DNA from: JAOUEA01 sp963734685
GTDB lineage: Bacteria; Actinomycetota; UBA4738; HRBIN12
Assembly: GCA_963734685.1 (NCBI GenBank)
Contig: CAVTIC010000007.1
Span: 310,001 to 374,000 of the forward strand
Length of the DNA: 64,000 nt
Direction: 5' to 3'
A program made the position numbers and the translations under genes. How positions within the stretch are numbered: position 1 is the first letter of the stretch; each line of letters starts with the position of its first letter. Of this stretch, positions 16,044-24,638 are shown piece by piece. The notes beneath the pieces are model-generated. The model was not told the DNA's origin and did not search any database. It saw only the letters and a list, made by a program, of their open reading frames with translations.

Positions 16044-16616
16044 GTGCAGGCTCGGAACGAAGGACCGCTCCTCCCTCGAGAGGAACAGCAGCTGATGGAA
16101 GGGCTCCTCGCCGGCGACGACGATGCGATCCGCGCGCTCTACGCGCGCTACGGCCGACCGATCTACTCGCTCGGTCTGCGTCTGCTGGGCACCCGCGAGT
16201 CGGCCGAGGAGCTCACGCAGGACGTCTTCCTCACGGCGTGGCGCAAGGCCACCCGCTTCGACCCCGCACGAGGCCGGCTCTCGACCTGGCTGATGACGAT
16301 CGCGCACAACCTGGCGGTCGATCGGCTTCGTCGCGAGACGGGCGTCACCCGCCCGACCCTCGTGCTCGTCGACGAGGTACCAGATGCTCCGGGCCTCGAC
16401 GAGGAAGCCGTGCTGATCGAACGTGATGCCGCCGTGCGAGCGTTGTCCTCGCTCACGGAAGCGGAGCGACGGCTGGTGGCCCGTGCCTACTTCCGTGGCA
16501 TGACCGCGCGCGAGATCGCCGAGACCGACGGCATCCCGCTGGGCACGGTCAAGACACGGCTGCGTTCGGCGATGATCAAGGTACGCAAGGCGAACGAGGG
16601 CAAGGAGCTCTTGTGA
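16044..16616 (+). CDS. ECF RNA polymerase sigma factor (second)
   Basis: A 190-residue ECF sigma factor. Region 2: Y-A-R-Y-G-R-P-I-Y-S-L-G, A-E-E-L-T-Q-D-V-F-L-T-A-W and L-S-T-W-L-M-T-I-A-H-N-L-A-V-D-R-L-R-R; region 4: L-T-E-A-E-R-R-L-V-A-R-A-Y-F, then T-A-R-E-I-A-E-T-D-G-I-P-L-G-T-V-K-T-R-L-R. The A-H-N and Y-S-L-G pattern is close to SigK/SigL-type ECF groups controlled by zinc anti-sigma factors. The GTG start is served by GGAAGGAAA. The anti-sigma gene follows with a GTGA overlap. Confidence 0.9.
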   Translation: MQARNEGPLLPREEQQLMEGLLAGDDDAIRALYARYGRPIYSLGLRLLGTRESAEELTQDVFLTAWRKATRFDPARGRLSTWLMTIAHNLAVDRLRRETGVTRPTLVLVDEVPDAPGLDEEAVLIERDAAVRALSSLTEAERRLVARAYFRGMTAREIAETDGIPLGTVKTRLRSAMIKVRKANEGKELL

Positions 16617-17419
16617 ACTGCACGACCGTGCGGGACGGACTGACGGAGCACGCACTGCGTGCGCTACCGCCGCGCGATGCCGCCTCGATCGACCGGCACC
16701 TCGTGTGGTGCGCCGCATGTCGCAAGGAAGCCGGTCATCTGCAGGCGGCCTCGGCCACGCTGGCGTTCGCACTTGCGCCCGTGGACCCGGCTCCGCAGCT
16801 GGAAGACCGGATCGTCGGGGCCGTGCGAGCAGCAGCTGCCAGGCGGGTGCCGCCTCGAAGCGCGTCGCCGCGCCGATCGCGCCTCGCATTGGCTGCGGCC
16901 GTTGCCGCGCTGCTCGCCGTGCTGGGCACCGGCTGGGGAGCCGTGATGGCCGGTCGCGCGGCGCGATCCGACGAGGTCGCTCGCGACGCGGTGCTCCGCC
17001 AGCACAGCGCCGTGGAACGCTTCCGGGATCTGTTGGTGACCGCTGAGTTCAGCGATCCCGAGGGCGAGGTGTTCATCGGCACTCTGAAGCCGACGACCGC
17101 GGGAGGCGGAGGCGGCAGCGCGCTGACGCTCGTCTCGCCTTCGATCATCGACATGGCCATCGTGCTCGTGAACGGGGTACCGCCCGAGACGGGTCACCGA
17201 CTGCCGTTCAGCGTGCGTCTGCGGGGCGTCGAGGGTTCGCTCCTCGTCGGACGCATCCCGAAGGGCGGGCTCGATGCGAGCGGGGCGGGCATCGTCTCGC
17301 AGGAGTTCGACCTCGACCTCTCCTCGTTCGACGAAGTCATCGTCCGCGACACGAGCGGGGCCGTCGTGATGCGCGGCGTGATCGACGCCCGCGCGGCGAT
17401 CGTCTCACCGTCGCCGTAG
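16613..17419 (+). CDS. zinc-binding (ZAS/RskA-like) membrane anti-sigma factor
   Basis: A 268-residue protein. The cytoplasmic N-terminus has R-H-L-V-W-C-A-A-C (HxxxCxxC) near residue 28, the ZAS zinc motif that clamps ECF sigma factors. A transmembrane helix lies at about residues 92-112. The extracytoplasmic part (from about 130) resembles the RskA C-terminal domain, with a final V-I-V-R-D-T-S-G-A-V-V-M-R-G. Its GTG start overlaps the sigma stop, so it is the cognate regulator and would release the sigma factor on proteolysis. Confidence 0.85.
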   Translation: MNCTTVRDGLTEHALRALPPRDAASIDRHLVWCAACRKEAGHLQAASATLAFALAPVDPAPQLEDRIVGAVRAAAARRVPPRSASPRRSRLALAAAVAALLAVLGTGWGAVMAGRAARSDEVARDAVLRQHSAVERFRDLLVTAEFSDPEGEVFIGTLKPTTAGGGGGSALTLVSPSIIDMAIVLVNGVPPETGHRLPFSVRLRGVEGSLLVGRIPKGGLDASGAGIVSQEFDLDLSSFDEVIVRDTSGAVVMRGVIDARAAIVSPSP

Positions 17420-17455
17420 CGGCGGTCACGAGCGGTCGGCGCGTATCCTGCCCGG

Positions 17456-18466
17456 ATGCGCTTCGGACTGAGCCTCCCGCACTACGGATTCTCGTTGCCG
17501 AAGGGTGCCCCCATCACGTTCGAAGCGATGGCGTCGTGGGCGCAGCGCGCGGAGGCACTCGGCTTCGATTCCGTGTGGGTCTCTGACCACTTCTTCTACT
17601 CGTTCGCCCGCTACGGAGCGGATACTCGACCGATCGCGGCGCTCGAACCTCTCACCGCGATCGCCGGGCTCGCGGCGGTGACGGAGCGCGTTCGGCTCGG
17701 AACCCTCGTACTCGGCGCGCCGTTCCGGCATCCATCGATCGTCGCCAAGATGGCCGCGACGATCGATCGCATCTCAGGCGGCCGCCTCGATCTCGGCGTG
17801 GGTGCGGGATGGCTCGAGGAGGAATTCACCGCGTTCGGGTATCGGTACGGATCGGTGGGGGAGCGGTTCGGCACGCTGGAGGAGACCCTCCGTGTCATCA
17901 GGGCGCTGTTCGCCGGCGTCCCGGCCATGCTCGAAGGGCCGACGATCTCGCTCCGCGATGCGCTGCTCGTGCCGGGACCGGTGCGAGCCGACGGTATCCC
18001 GATCTGGGTCGGCGGCAAGGGAGGGCCACGGCTGCTCCGGCTCGCGGCCGCCTACGCCGACGGTTGGAACGCCGTGTGGCGTTGGGCGCCGGGCCCCTAT
18101 GCCGCGCGAGCCGCCGCGGCCCGAGAGGCATGCGAGGAGGCAGGGAGGGACCCGTCGACGTTCCGGTTCTCGATCGGCCTGTACGCGCTGCTCGGCGAGA
18201 CCGAGACGGACTTCCGCGGCGTGTTCGAGCGTGGTCGCGCGGCCATGCCCGGCGACGCGATGAGCGGGGAGACCGAGGACTCGTGGCGAGCCGACACCCT
18301 CTCCGGTACCCCCGATCAGGTCATCGACCGGATCCGCGCGTTCGAGTCGATCGGCGTCGAGGAGATCGTCGTGGCACCGTGGGTACTGCCCTTCGCGGTA
18401 CCCGATCCGGAGCAGCTGGACCTGTTCGCCGAGCAGGTGCTCGCGCCCGTGCGTGCCGGACCCTGA
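17456..18466 (+). CDS. LLM-class F420-dependent oxidoreductase
   Basis: A 336-residue luciferase-like TIM-barrel protein. G-L-S-L-P-H-Y-G at the start, L-G-F-D-S-V-W-V-S-D-H-F near residue 36, L-G-T-L-V-L-G-A-P-F-R-H-P, G-G-R-L-D-L-G-V-G-A-G-W near residue 112 and I-P-I-W-V-G-G-K-G are hallmarks of the F420 subgroup common in actinobacteria. The substrate is unknown. TATCCT at 17444-17449 lies 6 nt before the ATG, a likely leaderless promoter. The HARE-HTH-like gene starts 4 nt after its stop. Confidence 0.85.
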   Translation: MRFGLSLPHYGFSLPKGAPITFEAMASWAQRAEALGFDSVWVSDHFFYSFARYGADTRPIAALEPLTAIAGLAAVTERVRLGTLVLGAPFRHPSIVAKMAATIDRISGGRLDLGVGAGWLEEEFTAFGYRYGSVGERFGTLEETLRVIRALFAGVPAMLEGPTISLRDALLVPGPVRADGIPIWVGGKGGPRLLRLAAAYADGWNAVWRWAPGPYAARAAAAREACEEAGRDPSTFRFSIGLYALLGETETDFRGVFERGRAAMPGDAMSGETEDSWRADTLSGTPDQVIDRIRAFESIGVEEIVVAPWVLPFAVPDPEQLDLFAEQVLAPVRAGP

Positions 18467-18470
18467 TCCG

Positions 18471-18704
18471 GTGAGCGGCCCCGCGCCGATCGACCCGCTC
18501 GAGGCTGCGCTCAGCGTCCTCCGCGACGCGGGCGAACCGCTGCACTGGACGGTGATCCAGGATCGAGCACTTCGCGCAGGCCAGCTCGACCCGTTCACCC
18601 TGTCCGACGTCCGTCGAACGCTTCACCGAGCGCTGGCCAGGGGGGTACGCGAAGGTGTGCTCCGCAAGGCGGGCCGGGGTGTGTACGAACTCGCTGGGCC
18701 TTAG
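18471..18704 (+). CDS. small HARE-HTH-like winged-helix protein
   Basis: A 77-residue protein that is almost entirely one domain: L-E-A-A-L-S-V-L-R-D-A-G-E-P-L-H-W-T-V-I-Q-D, then V-R-R-T-L-H-R-A-L and a final R-K-A-G-R-G-V-Y-E-L. This matches the HARE-HTH fold (found in RNA polymerase delta, ASXL and restriction proteins), a winged helix tuned to modified or distorted DNA. GTG at 18471 is preferred; a GTG at 18453 would add six residues and overlap the previous gene. Its stop overlaps by 4 nt the stop of the converging gene at 18701. Role unknown. Confidence 0.6.
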   Translation: MSGPAPIDPLEAALSVLRDAGEPLHWTVIQDRALRAGQLDPFTLSDVRRTLHRALARGVREGVLRKAGRGVYELAGP

Positions 18705-18940
18705 GCCGTTGCCTTCTTCGGTGGGCGGCCCCGCCGCTTGGGGGTGGCATCGGTCGCGGGTGCGCCGGCCACGACACCTTTGCGCCGACCGGGCCGCGGG
18801 CGGCGTGCCTTCGCGATCAGCTCGCCGACATGGTTGGTGCACAGATCCTTGACGAAGTTGCCTCGCGACACCTTGATCGTCACGGTTTCGGCTGCGGGCT
18901 TGCCGCAGGTATCGCAGACGAGGATCGTCTTCTCAGCCAT
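18701..18940 (-). CDS. small Zn-ribbon / AT-hook protein
   Basis: A 79-residue basic protein. C-D-T-C-G near residue 9 and D-L-C-T-N-H near residue 32 look like a zinc knuckle; the C-terminus carries K-R-R-G-R-P-P-K-K, a textbook AT-hook for minor-groove binding, after another arginine/proline stretch. It is probably a nucleoid-associated or regulatory DNA-binding protein, cytoplasmic. The convergent partner is a HARE-HTH-like protein, but no operon link exists. No function is established for this combination as far as I know. Confidence 0.6.
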   Translation of the reverse strand: MAEKTILVCDTCGKPAAETVTIKVSRGNFVKDLCTNHVGELIAKARRPRPGRRKGVVAGAPATDATPKRRGRPPKKATA

Positions 18941-19027
18941 GTCGTGGTGCTCCCTCCGACTCGAGTACGGCTGAGGATAGCCGGAACCCCACGGGTTCCG
19001 CCACCATCGGAGTGAGGTCGGCAGGCG

Positions 19028-20020
19028 TCAGCGGCGGTAGGTGATCGGAGAGAACCGTTCGAGTTTCTCGAAGCTGTGCTCTGCTTCGACCCAACGCACC
19101 GTGCCCGAACGCGACCGCATCACCATCGAGTGCGTGGTGGCGCCGTCCGGCCAGTAGCGGACGCCCCTCAGCAGAGAACCATCGGTGATTCCGGTGGCCG
19201 CGAAGAACACGTCGTTGCCGTTCACGAGGTCATGGGCGGTAAGCACCGCGTCGAGGTCGAATCCTCCATCGACCAACCGCTGCCGCTCGTCGTCGTCGCG
19301 CGGGTAGAGCCGACCCTGGATCTCGCCGCCGAGGCACATCAGCGCTGCGGCGGCGATCACGCCTTCGGGGGTGCCGCCGATGCCGATCAGCAGGTCGATA
19401 CCGGTGCGGGGGGCCGCGGCGGCGATCGCGCCTGCGACGTCGCCGTCCGAGATGAGGTAGACACGGGCGCCGACGCTGCGCACGGCCTCGATGATCTCCG
19501 TGTGGCGCGGCCGGTCGAGGATCGTGACGCTGATCTCCTCCGGCCTCACCCCCTTGGCCTTCGCCACCAGCCGGACGTTCTCCTCAGGTGGCGCCGTGAT
19601 GTCGATCGCATCCGCCGCCTCCGCACCGGTCGCGACCTTCTCCATGTACACGGCTGCGCCGGGGAAGAACATCGACCCTCGCTCGGCGAGGGCGATCACC
19701 GAGAGCGCGTTCGGTTGTCCCACCGCCGTGAGCCGGGTGCCGTCGATCGGATCGACCGCCACGTCGGCCCCCGGACCGTCGCCGTTGCCCACGTCCTCGC
19801 CGTTGTAGAGCATGGGCGCCTCGTCCTTCTCACCCTCGCCGATCACCACGGTTCCGCGCATCGACACGGTGTCGATCATCAAGCGCATCGCATCGACCGC
19901 TGCGCCGTCGGCAGCGTTCTTGTCGCCGTGGCCGATCCATCGGCCTGCCGCGAGCGCGGCAGCCTCGGTGACGCGGGCGAGCTCCATCGCGAGGTTGCGA
20001 TCCGGTCGGGTGGCGTTCAC
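19028..20020 (-). CDS. glpX: class II fructose-1,6-bisphosphatase
   Basis: A 330-residue GlpX enzyme, hydrolysing fructose 1,6-bisphosphate in gluconeogenesis. Seen: R-N-L-A-M-E-L-A-R-V-T-E-A-A-A, G-D-K-N-A-A-D-G-A-A-V-D, V-V-I-G-E-G-E-K-D-E-A-P-M-L, V-D-P-I-D-G-T (lithium-sensitive phosphatase metal motif) and I-G-I-G-G-T-P-E-G-V. The GTG at 20020 is chosen because AGGAGGACC precedes it; an upstream ATG at 20095 would run into the epimerase. It lies downstream on the same strand as the glycerol island; in E. coli glpX is part of the glpFK operon, so a link to growth on glycerol is plausible. Confidence 0.92.
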   Translation of the reverse strand: MNATRPDRNLAMELARVTEAAALAAGRWIGHGDKNAADGAAVDAMRLMIDTVSMRGTVVIGEGEKDEAPMLYNGEDVGNGDGPGADVAVDPIDGTRLTAVGQPNALSVIALAERGSMFFPGAAVYMEKVATGAEAADAIDITAPPEENVRLVAKAKGVRPEEISVTILDRPRHTEIIEAVRSVGARVYLISDGDVAGAIAAAAPRTGIDLLIGIGGTPEGVIAAAALMCLGGEIQGRLYPRDDDERQRLVDGGFDLDAVLTAHDLVNGNDVFFAATGITDGSLLRGVRYWPDGATTHSMVMRSRSGTVRWVEAEHSFEKLERFSPITYRR

Positions 20021-20091
20021 AGGGTCCTCCTCATCGCCTGGCCGTCGACTCGGCTTCTCGACGCTCGGGCGCCTCAGCCGGGCGACCGCGG

Positions 20092-21087
20092 TCATCCTAT
20101 CGGTGCGGGGGCCAGGCCTCGTTCGGCGTACCAGGCGAGCGTGCGCCGGATCGTGGTCTCGACCGGTGTGTAGCGCAATCCCAGTTCATGCTCGGAGAGC
20201 GATGCATCGAACCGGTGCCCGTGCAGCAGCGTGCGCACGGTCTCGGGACACACCGGAGCCTCCTTCCCTGTCAGTGCGGCACTCGCGCCCGCGAGTCTGC
20301 CGACGACGGTGGCGAGCGGACGAGGTGCGAACCAGACGTGACCGGGTCGCCCCGAGACGGCTCGTAGCAGCGACACCGCAGCGCGCACATCGAAGGACGC
20401 GCCGCTGACCAGGTAGCGGCGACCGGGCACCCCCTCGCGCTCGGCGAGCAGATGCGCTGCGGTGCAGTCCTCGATGTCGACGACCGATAGCCAGGTGTTC
20501 ACGATCACCGGCAGCCTCCCGTTCACGATGCGCAGGAGCAACCTGGCCGAGCCGCCCGTTCGACCGGGGCCTTGTACAGATGCGGGGTTCACGCACACGA
20601 CGGGCAGGCCGAGTTCATCGCCGATCGACAGCACTCGACGTTCACCCAGGAACTTCGATCGCTCGTAGTTCGAGAGGAACGTCCCACGATGGGGGGTGTC
20701 CTCGCGTCCGACCACTCCGGATGCCTCGCCGATCGTCGCGGCGGACGAGGTGTGCACGAACCTGCCCACCCTGGCCGCCGCAGCGGCGCGGGTAACGGCT
20801 GCGGCTCCGTCGATGTTGACACGGAGCATCGGACGAGGGTCGCGCAGGCACATCGCGTTCTCGCCGGCGACGTGGAAAGCGCTCGAGCACCCGCGCATGC
20901 CGGCGAGCAGCGCCTCGTGATCGAAGAGGTCCCCCCGAACGACCACGGCGCCGAACCCTTCGAGTGCGGTGGCAGCGGCATCGGAACGAGCGAGCACCCG
21001 CACCTCGCGGCCGTCGGCCACCAGCCGCCGCAGCAGCGCGCCGCCGATGAATCCGCTGCCCCCGGTCAGGAAGACGGGCCCGCCCAC
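20092..21087 (-). CDS. NAD-dependent epimerase/dehydratase (extended SDR)
   Basis: A 331-residue extended short-chain dehydrogenase. V-F-L-T-G-G-S-G-F-I-G-G is the N-terminal dinucleotide loop (GxxGxxG); V-H-T-S-S-A-A-T-I-G and Y-E-R-S-K supply the Ser/Tyr/Lys catalytic set; V-N-P-A-S-V-Q-G-P-G-R follows. It resembles dihydroflavonol-reductase/3-beta-HSD or hopanoid-associated sugar epimerase types; the substrate is open. The GTG start lies 4 nt after the pgsA stop, so it is in the same transcript. Confidence 0.8.
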   Translation of the reverse strand: MGGPVFLTGGSGFIGGALLRRLVADGREVRVLARSDAAATALEGFGAVVVRGDLFDHEALLAGMRGCSSAFHVAGENAMCLRDPRPMLRVNIDGAAAVTRAAAAARVGRFVHTSSAATIGEASGVVGREDTPHRGTFLSNYERSKFLGERRVLSIGDELGLPVVCVNPASVQGPGRTGGSARLLLRIVNGRLPVIVNTWLSVVDIEDCTAAHLLAEREGVPGRRYLVSGASFDVRAAVSLLRAVSGRPGHVWFAPRPLATVVGRLAGASAALTGKEAPVCPETVRTLLHGHRFDASLSEHELGLRYTPVETTIRRTLAWYAERGLAPAPIG

Positions 21088-21091
21088 CGGG

Positions 21092-21682
21092 TCATCGCCC
21101 GCGGGCAGCCTGGTCGCGGCCCGACAGTACCGACAGGAACCGTGCCAAATACTGCGCGGCCGAGACGATCGTGATCAGGGCCGCGATCGCCATCAGCCAT
21201 TGATCGAGGTACCAGTCGCCGATGCGGATGTCGGGTCGCCAGATCGCGAACGTGATCGCCACGAACTGGATCGTTGCCTTCCATTTCCCCCACATCGACG
21301 GGGTCACCACGATACCGTCGGAGGCCGAGACCGCGCCGCGGAGCCCCATGATCAGCAGCTCGCGCCCCACGATCACGAACGCGATCCACGCCGAGACGCG
21401 GCCGACGGCCACGAGCGCGAGCAACACACCGGAGACCAGCAGCTTGTCGGCGGCGGTGTCGAGGAAGCTGCCGAACGTGGAGGTCTGCTTCCACCGGCGG
21501 GCGAGGCGCCCGTCGAAGAAGTCTGTGGCCGCTGCGACCGCGAACAGCAGCGCTGCGGTGGGTTCGACCCACGGGGCCGGGTCGCGCACGAGCACCATGC
21601 CCATCACCACCGGCGTCAGCGCGATACGCAGGTAGGTGATGAACGCCAGGAACGCGGCGGCTCGCTCGTCGGGGGTGCTCAT
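21092..21682 (-). CDS. pgsA: CDP-alcohol phosphatidyltransferase (PgsA-like)
   Basis: A 196-residue membrane enzyme. D-F-F-D-G-R-L-A-R-R-W-K near residue 55 with G-S-F-L-D-T-A-A-D-K is the CDP-alcohol phosphotransferase motif (DGxxAR...GxxxDxxxD). About five membrane helices. By similarity it makes phosphatidylglycerol phosphate from CDP-diacylglycerol and glycerol 3-phosphate; the glycerol island immediately upstream supplies or consumes glycerol 3-phosphate, which is suggestive. Alternative head groups cannot be excluded. The ATG at 21682 follows the DhaM stop by about 35 nt on the same strand. Confidence 0.82.
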   Translation of the reverse strand: MSTPDERAAAFLAFITYLRIALTPVVMGMVLVRDPAPWVEPTAALLFAVAAATDFFDGRLARRWKQTSTFGSFLDTAADKLLVSGVLLALVAVGRVSAWIAFVIVGRELLIMGLRGAVSASDGIVVTPSMWGKWKATIQFVAITFAIWRPDIRIGDWYLDQWLMAIAALITIVSAAQYLARFLSVLSGRDQAARGR

Positions 21683-21717
21683 GGCTCGTGCGCGAATCGT
21701 ACCGGCTTGACCCGACC

Positions 21718-24252
21718 CTACGGTGCTGCGAGCAGGTCGCGCACCTCGGCCGCGGTCTCGCACGCGAGGGCGTCCGCAGCGAGCGAACGAGCTTCGTCGA
21801 GGGCCGTCGAGCGCACGGCGTCCTTCACGGCGGCGATCGCCGGCGCGGCCATCGAGAGCTCGCGTATGCCCAGCCCGAGCAACAGCCTCGTGGCGAGTTC
21901 GTCGCCCGCCAGCTCTCCGCAGACGCCGATCCAACGACCGCCCGCCTCCGCGCCGGCGGCCGTCGTCGCGACCAGGCGCAGCACCGCCGGGTGCAGCGGA
22001 TCGTTCAGCGACGCGACGTGCTCGTTGCCCCGATCGGCGGCGAGCGTGTACTGGGTGAGATCGTTCGTGCCGATCGAGAAGAAGTCGGCGTCGCCCGCGA
22101 GTGCGTCGGCCATGAGCGCGGCGGAAGGCACCTCGACCATGATCCCGACCTCGACCGCAGCGTCGATGCCGGTCTCCTCTCTCGCCCGCTGGACGGCAGC
22201 CCGAGCTGCGAGGAGTTCGTCGGTCGTCGCGATCATCGGGAACATCACCCGCAGGGGGTGGTCGACGGCCACGCGCAGTAGCGCCCGGAGCTGTGCGGCA
22301 AGGAGCTCAGGGCGCTCGAGGCCGAGCCGGATGCCGCGCACCCCCAGGAACGGGTTCGCTTCCCGGGCCTGTCCGAGGGCGGGGACCGGCTTGTCGGCGC
22401 CCGCGTCGAGCGTGCGCACGAGCAAGGGCCGGCCTTCGAGCGCCTCGGCGGCGCCTCGGTAGGCGGCTTCCTGCTCGTGTTCGTCCGGCAGGGCGTCGCG
22501 ATCCATGAACAGGAACTCGGTGCGGAACAGCCCGATACCGTCGGCGCCCGCCTCGACGGCGGCTGCGACCTCGCCCGGCCCGCCGACGTTCGCGGCCACC
22601 TCGATGACCGTGCCGTCCAGGGTCGTCGCGGGTTCGGCGGCGTGCGCGCGCAGCCGTGCGAGGCGGTCGATGCGCTGCCGCCGTTCGGTCTCCAACCGTG
22701 CCACGACCTCGGCAGGTGGATCGATGCGCACCTCGCCTCGATCACCGTCGACCGCGAGCGACGATCCTTCGGGCACCGAGAGCATGTGCGGTCCCACGCC
22801 GACGACGGCAGGGATGCCCAGCGCCCGCGCGAGCACGGCTGCGTGCGAGGTCGGGCCGCCGTGCGAGGTGACGATGCCGAGCGCCGTCGCAGGGTCGAGC
22901 CCGGCGGTGTCGGCGGGTGTGAGGTCCGCGGCCACCAGGATGCCGGGTGCGTCGAGCCGAGCCGCCGGCACTTCCACCCCCAGGATGCGCGCGAGCACCT
23001 GTGTGCCCACGCTGCGCAGGTCGATCGCTCTCGCCCGCATGTACGCGTCGTCGAGCGTGTCCCAGGTGGCGGCGACGCCGTCAACCGCGTCGTGCCACGC
23101 GCGGGCGGCGCTGTCGCCCTTGTCGCGGATCGAGGCACGGGCTGGCTCGAGCAGGGCATCGTCGCGCAGGAACAGCAGGTGCGCGTCGAAGATGCGCGCC
23201 TCGTCCTCGCCGGCCCGGGCGGCGACGTCGTCGCGTTGGCTCGTGATCGCTTCGCCGGCCTCGCGGACGGCCGCCTCGAGTGCGGCGAGCTCGCGCGCAG
23301 CATCGGTCGTCCCTGCGTCTGGCACCTCGAGCGGCGGCGAGTGGAATCGGCGCAACTCGCCGACGGCCACCCCGGGCGAGGCGGCGAACCCAGCCAGCAC
23401 GCCCTCGGCGGTCGGCTCCCCGGTGCCGGGGAGCGCCTCCGCCGTCGGCGTCACACCTCCGTCGACGGCAGGCGCCTCGGTCACATCGGCCGGCTCGTCG
23501 AACCGCCGGGCGGCGAGCGCCTCGAGCGCGGCGATCGCATCGACGGCCCCCGGGCCGGACGCTCGCACCTCCACCTCGTGGCCCGAGCGCACCCCGAGCG
23601 TGGCCACGGCGTTCAGGCTCGTGGCATCGGCCGGCCCGCCGCCGGTCGTGAGGTTCCGCACGCTCACGGAGGCGTCGAACCCCGCGGCGGTCTGCACGAA
23701 GCGAGCCGCTGGCCGAGCATGCAGCCCGTGGGGCACGTCGACCACGAGCACCCCGACCACCGCCTCGCCGTCGACCACATCGGGAACCGTTGCCAGGGAA
23801 ACATCTCCACCCTCCGACGCGGCGACCGTTCCGAGGTGCGCGATCTTGCCCGCGAGGCCCATGCGGGCTTCCGCCGCCACCGCCTCGAGCGGCATGCCGA
23901 GCTTGGCGGTGACGGCCGCGGCCACCGCGCCCTCGACGAGCGGAGCCTCGCAGAGGAGGATGCGGTGCCGCCGCTCGTCGCCCATCAGGTCGACCGCCAT
24001 CTCGGCGGAGAGCACGGCGCTCCCGAGATCCATCAGCACGAGCACGCCGTCGTCGGACCACGCACGTTCGATCGCCTGCATCACGAGCACTGCGTCGGTG
24101 CCGATCGGACGCCCGGACCCCTCGGCGCCGTCGATGGCCGCGAGTCCGCCCGCCGTCTCGAGCTGCACCTCGGTCCCGCCCATCTCGCGCGCGAGTTCGG
24201 CGACGCCTTCGGCGATGCGGTGACTGTGCGACACGATCACGATGCCGACCAC
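21718..24252 (-). CDS. dhaM: DhaM with complete Enzyme I (EIIA-HPr-EI fusion)
   Basis: An 844-residue phosphotransferase. Residues 1-130 are the DhaM EIIA domain, with active-site His9 in V-S-H-S-H-R-I-A-E-G. Residues about 165-250 are HPr, with His178 in G-L-H-A-R-P. From about 286 comes Enzyme I, with His470 in G-G-P-T-S-H-A-A-V-L-A-R, and then the full PEP-binding barrel: G-L-F-R-T-E-F-L-F, F-P-M-I-A-T, M-V-E-V-P-S-A-A and S-I-G-T-N-D-L-T-Q-Y. E. coli DhaM (about 470 residues) stops after the EI N-domain, so this one could take phosphate directly from PEP and hand it to DhaL. The GTG at 24252 lies 11 nt after the SdhD-like stop. Confidence 0.92.
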   Translation of the reverse strand: MVGIVIVSHSHRIAEGVAELAREMGGTEVQLETAGGLAAIDGAEGSGRPIGTDAVLVMQAIERAWSDDGVLVLMDLGSAVLSAEMAVDLMGDERRHRILLCEAPLVEGAVAAAVTAKLGMPLEAVAAEARMGLAGKIAHLGTVAASEGGDVSLATVPDVVDGEAVVGVLVVDVPHGLHARPAARFVQTAAGFDASVSVRNLTTGGGPADATSLNAVATLGVRSGHEVEVRASGPGAVDAIAALEALAARRFDEPADVTEAPAVDGGVTPTAEALPGTGEPTAEGVLAGFAASPGVAVGELRRFHSPPLEVPDAGTTDAARELAALEAAVREAGEAITSQRDDVAARAGEDEARIFDAHLLFLRDDALLEPARASIRDKGDSAARAWHDAVDGVAATWDTLDDAYMRARAIDLRSVGTQVLARILGVEVPAARLDAPGILVAADLTPADTAGLDPATALGIVTSHGGPTSHAAVLARALGIPAVVGVGPHMLSVPEGSSLAVDGDRGEVRIDPPAEVVARLETERRQRIDRLARLRAHAAEPATTLDGTVIEVAANVGGPGEVAAAVEAGADGIGLFRTEFLFMDRDALPDEHEQEAAYRGAAEALEGRPLLVRTLDAGADKPVPALGQAREANPFLGVRGIRLGLERPELLAAQLRALLRVAVDHPLRVMFPMIATTDELLAARAAVQRAREETGIDAAVEVGIMVEVPSAALMADALAGDADFFSIGTNDLTQYTLAADRGNEHVASLNDPLHPAVLRLVATTAAGAEAGGRWIGVCGELAGDELATRLLLGLGIRELSMAAPAIAAVKDAVRSTALDEARSLAADALACETAAEVRDLLAAP

Positions 24253-24263
24253 CGCAGGCCGCC

Positions 24264-24638
24264 TCAGGCCCTCGAGGCCAGCACGCCGATCAACAGGAAG
24301 CCGTAAGCGATCGTGACGACGCCGAGCACGACGAGTCCACGTTCCAACAGGCGGCGCAGGCTCTGGGACAGACCGAAGTCGAGCAACACGGAGCGCAGCC
24401 CCAGCATCGCGTGCACGGTCACGACGACCAGGAACACGCCTTCGAGCACGAAGATGATCGGCGTGCTGATGTAGTCGAGCACGTCCTGGTAGGTGCGTAG
24501 CCCGCCGATCTCGTCGACGACGAAGTGATGGGCGACCATGTGGATCGTCACGAGCAGGAGCAGCGAGACGCCGGTGATCGCCGTCCATCGCCAGCTGCGT
24601 GACCGCGCCGATCGTTCGGATGACGTCCTCGTCGCCAT
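24264..24638 (-). CDS. SdhD-like haem-binding membrane anchor
   Basis: A 124-residue protein with three membrane helices. H-M-V-A-H-H-F-V-V-D lies in the first helix end and V-T-V-H-A-M-L-G-L-R-S-V-L-L-D in the second/third, the H-x3-G-x-R pattern of succinate dehydrogenase anchors whose His ligates haem b. It would sit in the membrane as the quinone-binding partner of the SdhC-like protein. Its ATG shares a base with the SdhC-like stop (TGATG), so translation is coupled. The flavoprotein in this gene cluster is GlpA-type rather than SdhA. Confidence 0.8.
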   Translation of the reverse strand: MATRTSSERSARSRSWRWTAITGVSLLLLVTIHMVAHHFVVDEIGGLRTYQDVLDYISTPIIFVLEGVFLVVVTVHAMLGLRSVLLDFGLSQSLRRLLERGLVVLGVVTIAYGFLLIGVLASRA

